Shown here one piece after another: positions 13,519-16,476 of a DNA stretch of 16,476 nt (the stretch's first letter is position 1; the number at the start of each line of letters is the position of its first letter). The notes beneath the pieces are model-generated. The model was given only the letters and a program-made list of their open reading frames with translations, had not been told where the DNA came from and ran no database searches. The stretch is from NCBI GenBank assembly GCA_030612585.1, contig JAUWNP010000097.1, positions 1-16,476 on the forward strand, given 5' to 3'. The stretch is from Anaerolineae bacterium. Its GTDB lineage: Bacteria; Chloroflexota; Anaerolineae; B4-G1. The translations under genes were made by a program, and so were the position numbers.

Positions 13519-14472
13519 CTACTGGACAACGACGGAAATAGGTCCTTTCAGCAGGACTGCCGTGCCATCAATGAAATGAATCGCCATCCACAGGTTGTAC
13601 GTGCCAGGAGGGGCCGGGATTCTGATACAGTCACGGTGGTGGAAGTTCTGGCCCGGTACGAAGGAGGGGTAGGCAGGGGGCGCGGAGAAATAACTCTTCT
13701 GAAACTGGCCGGTCTCCTCTACCCACGTTCCGATGGCATCGTACTCAACCGTCTCGTCGGATTTGTTAGTGATCCACATGTTGAAACAGATGTCTTGACC
13801 GACTCCATACGGGCCGGGCGCACCTTCCACCTGGTAGTCATCCGGCACCAGTCCGCGAAAGTCGGCGGCCGGTACCGAGGTCGCCGTCGGCACCGCTGCG
13901 GTCGGTACAGGGGTGGCGGTTGACGGGGCAGCGGTCGGCGCGGGAGGCGGTTCGACCTGCGGCACACCATCCGCATTGGAGGCAGTGACGATTTCGCCAA
14001 AAACCCAACCCGGCGTCTCGTCGTACCGAATCTGCCACCAATCACTGTAACGACCAATCACCTGGGCCTCAGCGCCCGGGTCGAGATAGCCCAGGCGTGT
14101 ATAGTTTGTGCCTGGCCCGCTGCGGACGTTCGCCCCGTCAGCGCCAGTCACGATGGTCGCCGCGACAGAGGTTGCCGTCGCAGGGATCACGGTGGATTCC
14201 GGCGTGGCCGGCGGTAACGGTGTATCGGTGAGAGTAGGGATGATGGGCACCGTCGCTGACGGCAACGGGGTGGCGGTCGGCCAGACAGTCGCCTGCGCCG
14301 GCGTGGCTGCCGTTGTGACCGACGGTGGAGCGTCCTCAGGGGACCGATCACCCTTGTCCAGCGTGAAGCCCAACCAGACAAGCCCAATGCCCAGCGCCAC
14401 CGCGAGAACCCACCCCACGACGAGCAACACGCCACGGCCCCGCCCGGACCGAAAACCTGAACTCCTTCTCAT
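13519..14472 (-). CDS. Membrane-anchored bacterial SH3 domain protein
   Basis: The 317-residue product has a basic N-terminus and one transmembrane helix (about 15-36) that should leave the rest outside the cell. A Thr/Pro/Ala-rich linker (48-105) leads to an SH3_3-type domain at about 106-165, marked by GANVRSGPGTNYTRLGYLDPG and WWQIRYDETPGWVFGEIV. A second Pro/Thr linker (172-203) is followed by a C-terminal all-beta-looking domain (about 208-317) with Cys229 and Cys282 that could form a disulfide. Such SH3 domains often bind cell-wall peptides, but the ligand here is unknown. ATG at 14472 has GGAGG 7 bases upstream. It has its own strong promoter between it and the upstream glycoside hydrolase gene. 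Confidence 0.85.
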   Translation of the reverse strand: MRRSSGFRSGRGRGVLLVVGWVLAVALGIGLVWLGFTLDKGDRSPEDAPPSVTTAATPAQATVWPTATPLPSATVPIIPTLTDTPLPPATPESTVIPATATSVAATIVTGADGANVRSGPGTNYTRLGYLDPGAEAQVIGRYSDWWQIRYDETPGWVFGEIVTASNADGVPQVEPPPAPTAAPSTATPVPTAAVPTATSVPAADFRGLVPDDYQVEGAPGPYGVGQDICFNMWITNKSDETVEYDAIGTWVEETGQFQKSYFSAPPAYPSFVPGQNFHHRDCIRIPAPPGTYNLWMAIHFIDGTAVLLKGPISVVVQ

Positions 14473-14518
14473 TGGCTATCCTCCAGTCTGGACCCCGTTT
14501 TTTTTCTCTCGCACACTC

Positions 14519-14547
14519 AGTATAGCCCAACCTTGCACGGAAGTCAA
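14519..14547 (-). promoter_or_regulatory. Sigma-70-type promoter for the SH3 protein gene
   Basis: On the minus strand, TTGACT (14542-14547, 5 of 6) and TATACT (14519-14524, 5 of 6) are separated by 17 bases. The predicted start lies about 40 bases before the ATG. It sits after the stop of the glycoside hydrolase gene at 14570. Confidence 0.75.
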
Positions 14548-14569
14548 CACTTGCCAGGCAGTTACCCCA

Positions 14570-15742
14570 TCATTTTCCGTGGGTGTAATCCTGCACCTCA
14601 AGATAGATCACCTTCGGCTCGAAGTCCGCCGTCACGAAGGTGTAGTAGTCCTGGTAACTGTGGGTCGGGGCGGGATAGCGGAAGGCCCACATCGCGACGC
14701 ACGTACACCAGGGCCAATGTTGGCGGGCCCACTCGTAGGCGCCGATCGTGTACTCGATGCGCTGCGCAGGACGGACACCGCCGGCCCAGCGCGGGTGGTC
14801 GTTCCAGCCCGCCTCGGTCACGTAGACCGGCTTGTCGCCATCGTCGTGGGCGACCATAATCTCGCGCAGCAGTTCGACGCGGCGGAAGTTGATCACGTCG
14901 AGAGCAGGGGCCTCATCCGGCGGCAACGTCAGCCCGTAGGCGTGGACGGCGAGGGCGTCAAAGTAGGGTGCAGCGCCGGCCTGGTACATCCGCTCCAGGT
15001 AGGCCAGGTCGCTCAGGCCAGCCGCGCTACCCTCCGGCTCCAGCGTGGGAGCCAGCGCGCCGGCCAGTACGACCACGTCGGGGTTGGCAGCGTGAGCGCG
15101 GGGGTAGACCGCCCGTAGGAGTTCGACGTATCCCTCAGGGTCCACCGGCCGGTAGCCCCACTCAAAACTGAGATTGGGCTCGTTCCATAAGATGACGTGG
15201 CTCACGCGTCCGCGGTAGCGCGCGACGAAGGCAGCCACGAACGCAGCAAAGTCGTCGTAACGGTCACCGTCCAGGTAGGTGAAGGTGGTCTCCTGCCCGC
15301 TTTCCTGGGGGTCTGGGCGAGCCCACGCCGGCACCCAGCCCAGCCGCGCGATCACGGTCAGCCCCTGGTTCTCGGCGTGTTTGATCACCACGTCGCTGTG
15401 GCCCCAGGAGAATTCCCCCTCTTCGGGCTCAATGTAGGGCCAGGGAAAGTACTCGACGATCCAGGGAGCGCCCAGTTCGCGCACCATCTGTAGCGTGCGC
15501 TGGATCTTCCATCCCTCCACCTCATCGGTAAGGCGGGTGTGGACACCGACGCTGGAATTCGTGGTGACCACCTGCTGGGGCGGGCCTAGGACAACCGGGA
15601 GACGAGGGGGGCGGATGGTCCACAGGATGAAGAGCACCAGTGCCACCCGGATCAGGTGAGTTGGCCGGGCGCGGCGCAACAGCGTGCACCTCTCCCTTAC
15701 GAGGGTTGCCAACGCTGACCGCAGGAACGCAATCAGGTTCAT
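14570..15742 (-). CDS. Membrane-anchored clan-A glycoside hydrolase (GH39/GH5-like)
   Basis: The 390-residue protein has a basic N-terminus and a hydrophobic anchor (about 30-43), then a TIM-barrel hydrolase domain outside the cell. The clan-A acid/base motif ILWNEPN places the catalytic Glu at 188. VYVTEAGW places the candidate nucleophile Glu at 310. Other supporting segments are VGVHTRL, GAPWIVEYFPWPYIEPEEG and YFDALAVHAYG. The overall pattern resembles GH39 or unclassified cellulase-like proteins; the substrate cannot be read. ATG at 15742 with AAGGG 8 bases upstream is chosen. The frame stays open to 15910, but that extension crosses a terminator and the tRNA gene, so it cannot be the true start. 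The SH3 protein downstream may act on the same wall or polysaccharide matrix, which is only a guess. Confidence 0.82.
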   Translation of the reverse strand: MNLIAFLRSALATLVRERCTLLRRARPTHLIRVALVLFILWTIRPPRLPVVLGPPQQVVTTNSSVGVHTRLTDEVEGWKIQRTLQMVRELGAPWIVEYFPWPYIEPEEGEFSWGHSDVVIKHAENQGLTVIARLGWVPAWARPDPQESGQETTFTYLDGDRYDDFAAFVAAFVARYRGRVSHVILWNEPNLSFEWGYRPVDPEGYVELLRAVYPRAHAANPDVVVLAGALAPTLEPEGSAAGLSDLAYLERMYQAGAAPYFDALAVHAYGLTLPPDEAPALDVINFRRVELLREIMVAHDDGDKPVYVTEAGWNDHPRWAGGVRPAQRIEYTIGAYEWARQHWPWCTCVAMWAFRYPAPTHSYQDYYTFVTADFEPKVIYLEVQDYTHGK

Positions 15743-15780
15743 CGCTGTAACCCTTGCCAGGCTTATCTGGGGAGGATAGG

Positions 15781-15845
15781 AGAGTGTTGCATGAGTGATC
15801 TCCAAAACCCGAACAAGTTCGGGACTCCGCTTTCGCAGCACTCTC
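15781..15845. repeat. 65-bp inverted-repeat element between the tRNA and hydrolase genes
   Basis: Outer arms AGAGTGTTGC (15781-15790) and GCAGCACTCT (15836-15845) match at 9 of 10 positions (10 of 10 with a G-U pair). They enclose a second hairpin CCCGAA-CAAG-TTCGGG (15808-15823). Confidence 0.5.
15804..15823 (-). terminator. Rho-independent terminator on the minus strand
   Basis: Read on the minus strand, CCCGAACTTGTTCGGG forms a 6-bp stem with a CTTG loop and is followed directly by TTTT. It lies downstream of the tRNA and upstream of the hydrolase gene, so it would end the tRNA transcript. Confidence 0.55.
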
Positions 15846-15857
15846 GATAACACATAA

Positions 15858-15876
15858 GGGGAAGCGTTGCTTCCCC
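15858..15876 (-). terminator. Hairpin directly after tRNA-Asn
   Basis: A perfect 8-bp stem GGGGAAGC/GCTTCCCC with a 3-base loop begins 5 bases after the tRNA CCA end. On the minus strand it is followed by a mildly T-rich TTATGTGTT. It is either a first terminator or a 3'-end processing signal. Confidence 0.5.
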
Positions 15877-15880
15877 CACC

Positions 15881-15956
15881 TGGCTCCTCGGGCGGGACTC
15901 GAACCTGCAACCAACCGGTTAACAGCCGGCCGCTCTGCCAATTGAGCTACCGAGGA
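15881..15956 (-). tRNA. tRNA-Asn (GUU)
   Basis: A 76-base cloverleaf can be folded by hand. The acceptor stem is TCCTCGG/CCGAGGA, the D-arm GCTC/GAGC, and the anticodon stem GCCGG/CCGGT with loop CTGTTAA. The anticodon GTT is at 15921-15923. The T-arm contains TTCGAGT (one A-C mismatch in its stem). The discriminator is G and the 3' CCA is encoded (15881-15883). It reads AAC and AAU codons. Confidence 0.96.
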
Positions 15957-15970
15957 ACGTTCACGGCGGT

Positions 15971-15999
15971 ATTATACCTCCAAGGGCTCATCTCGTCAA
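15971..15999 (-). promoter_or_regulatory. Near-consensus promoter of tRNA-Asn
   Basis: On the minus strand TTGACG (15994-15999, 5 of 6) and a perfect TATAAT (15971-15976) are exactly 17 bases apart. The predicted start is only about 8 bases before the mature tRNA. The discriminator region (ACCGCCGTG) is GC-rich, as is common in stable-RNA promoters. Confidence 0.85.
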
Positions 16000-16013
16000 A
16001 TTCGCGATTTGAC
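15995..16013. promoter_or_regulatory. 19-bp palindrome overlapping the tRNA promoter -35
   Basis: GTCAAATTCGCGATTTGAC is a perfect inverted repeat of 7-base arms around TCGCG. Its left arm covers five of the six bases of the -35 hexamer of the tRNA-Asn promoter. This could be an operator, but an incidental palindrome is possible. Confidence 0.35.
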
Positions 16014-16018
16014 ACTAG

Positions 16019-16069
16019 AGTGCCCAGCATCTCCCCAAGTTCTTCGCGCAGAAGATGCTGTTCAGCACT
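16019..16069. repeat. 51-bp imperfect inverted repeat downstream of the CarD-like gene
   Basis: CAGCATCT (16025-16032) pairs with AGATGCTG (16053-16060), and outer AGTGC (16019-16023) pairs with GCACT (16065-16069). It lies between the end of the CarD-like gene and the tRNA promoter. There is no T-run on the minus strand, so a terminator role is uncertain. Confidence 0.45.
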
Positions 16070-16129
16070 TTAGGTTGGCGAAGGGGCGATCTCGTCCTCG
16101 TGGCAAAAGTGAACGCGGCCCTGTCAAAG

Positions 16130-16476
16130 TCATACCACGGTGGTCGGGGACAGACTCTCCATCAACTTTGCCCTGACCTGGGCCTCGGCATCATCCAGAT
16201 CAACACCTTGTACGGCTGCGATTTCCCCAGTGAGGATCTTTATCCCCTCCTCATACCTTTGTTTCCCTATCGTGGTCAGGCTGCCCTCTCGCTGCTTCCG
16301 CCAGGTCATATCCCTCACCACCTCCGCGACCTGAAAGACATCCCCGGTGTGAAGTTTGTCGTCCAGCAATTCGTAGCGTTTCTTGTGATTGTCCGGCAGC
16401 GTCTTGGGAGTAGCACGCAACACATGCCACACCTTCTTCAATTCAGATTGTTGGATCACGCACCGCAGGCCCAGCG
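16130..16476 (-). CDS. CarD/CdnL-family RNA polymerase-binding regulator, 5' part missing
   Basis: The last 115 codons of a gene whose beginning lies beyond the window end. The frame is open to the edge: codons before the GTG at 16459 read LGLRC, which continues the family linker (GLR-x-V). The visible part matches the helical C-terminal domain of CarD-like proteins: VWHVLRATPKTLPDNHKKRY, KLHTGDVFQVAEVVRDMTWR, LTTIGKQRYEEGIKILTGEI and a final DLDDAEAQVRAKL. Family members bind the RNA polymerase beta subunit through an absent N-terminal Tudor-like domain and stabilise open complexes, often at stable-RNA promoters. The next gene downstream is a tRNA gene with its own promoter. Because 5' sequence is missing, GTG 16459 should not be taken as the real start. 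Confidence 0.85.
   Translation of the reverse strand, partial: LGLRCVIQQSELKKVWHVLRATPKTLPDNHKKRYELLDDKLHTGDVFQVAEVVRDMTWRKQREGSLTTIGKQRYEEGIKILTGEIAAVQGVDLDDAEAQVRAKLMESLSPTTVV

Noticed and set aside
15743..15910. N-terminal extension of the glycoside hydrolase up to 15910.
   Set aside because: It would read through a Rho-independent terminator and into the tRNA-Asn gene; the ATG at 15742 gives a normal basic N-terminus before the membrane anchor.

Overview
The window is high-GC bacterial chromosome, and every gene in it looks like ordinary cellular (not phage or plasmid) DNA. The combination of a DUF4058 gene, a CarD-type regulator, secreted Thr/Pro-linker SH3 proteins, a large extracellular protein ending in LPFVAR, and many short degenerate tandem repeats between genes suggests a Chloroflexota member, most likely Anaerolineae-like. 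That assignment is inference from gene content and style; no rRNA is present to prove it.

Left block (1-3853, minus strand): glgC (ADP-glucose pyrophosphorylase), then a MacAB-type exporter made of a membrane-fusion/adaptor protein, an ATPase and a permease cut by the window start. The three exporter genes are joined by 4-base GTGA overlaps. Region 3854-4352 has no long gene; it holds two oppositely oriented arrays of 8-bp units, a doubtful 48-codon reading frame and a good promoter.

Middle block (4289-7747, plus strand): a promoter, an AlkD-like DNA alkylation-repair gene and, overlapping it by ATGA, a spore-photoproduct-lyase-like radical SAM protein with a C-terminal helix-hairpin-helix. 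This looks like a DNA-repair pair. A short Mth938-like gene and a DUF4058 gene follow, separated by inverted repeats.

Operon-like block (7877-13316, plus strand): an AIR-synthase-like protein, an ArsP-type permease and a 1154-residue secreted multidomain protein (DUF362, Ig-like, mutarotase-like, fibronectin-like, DUF11-like). Convergent to it, on the minus strand, are a membrane-anchored SH3 protein with its own promoter, a membrane-anchored clan-A glycoside hydrolase, tRNA-Asn(GUU) with a near-consensus promoter, and a CarD-family regulator cut by the window end.

The most interesting signal is not one gene. Degenerate tandem arrays with 7-, 8-, 9- or 10-bp periods occur throughout. Two 7-bp arrays end exactly at a start codon and supply the ribosome binding site; one of them is the whole spacer between two genes. 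Other arrays lie inside coding sequence and produce low-complexity linkers. A two-hairpin element with complementary loops at the end of the radical SAM gene is a second noteworthy structure.
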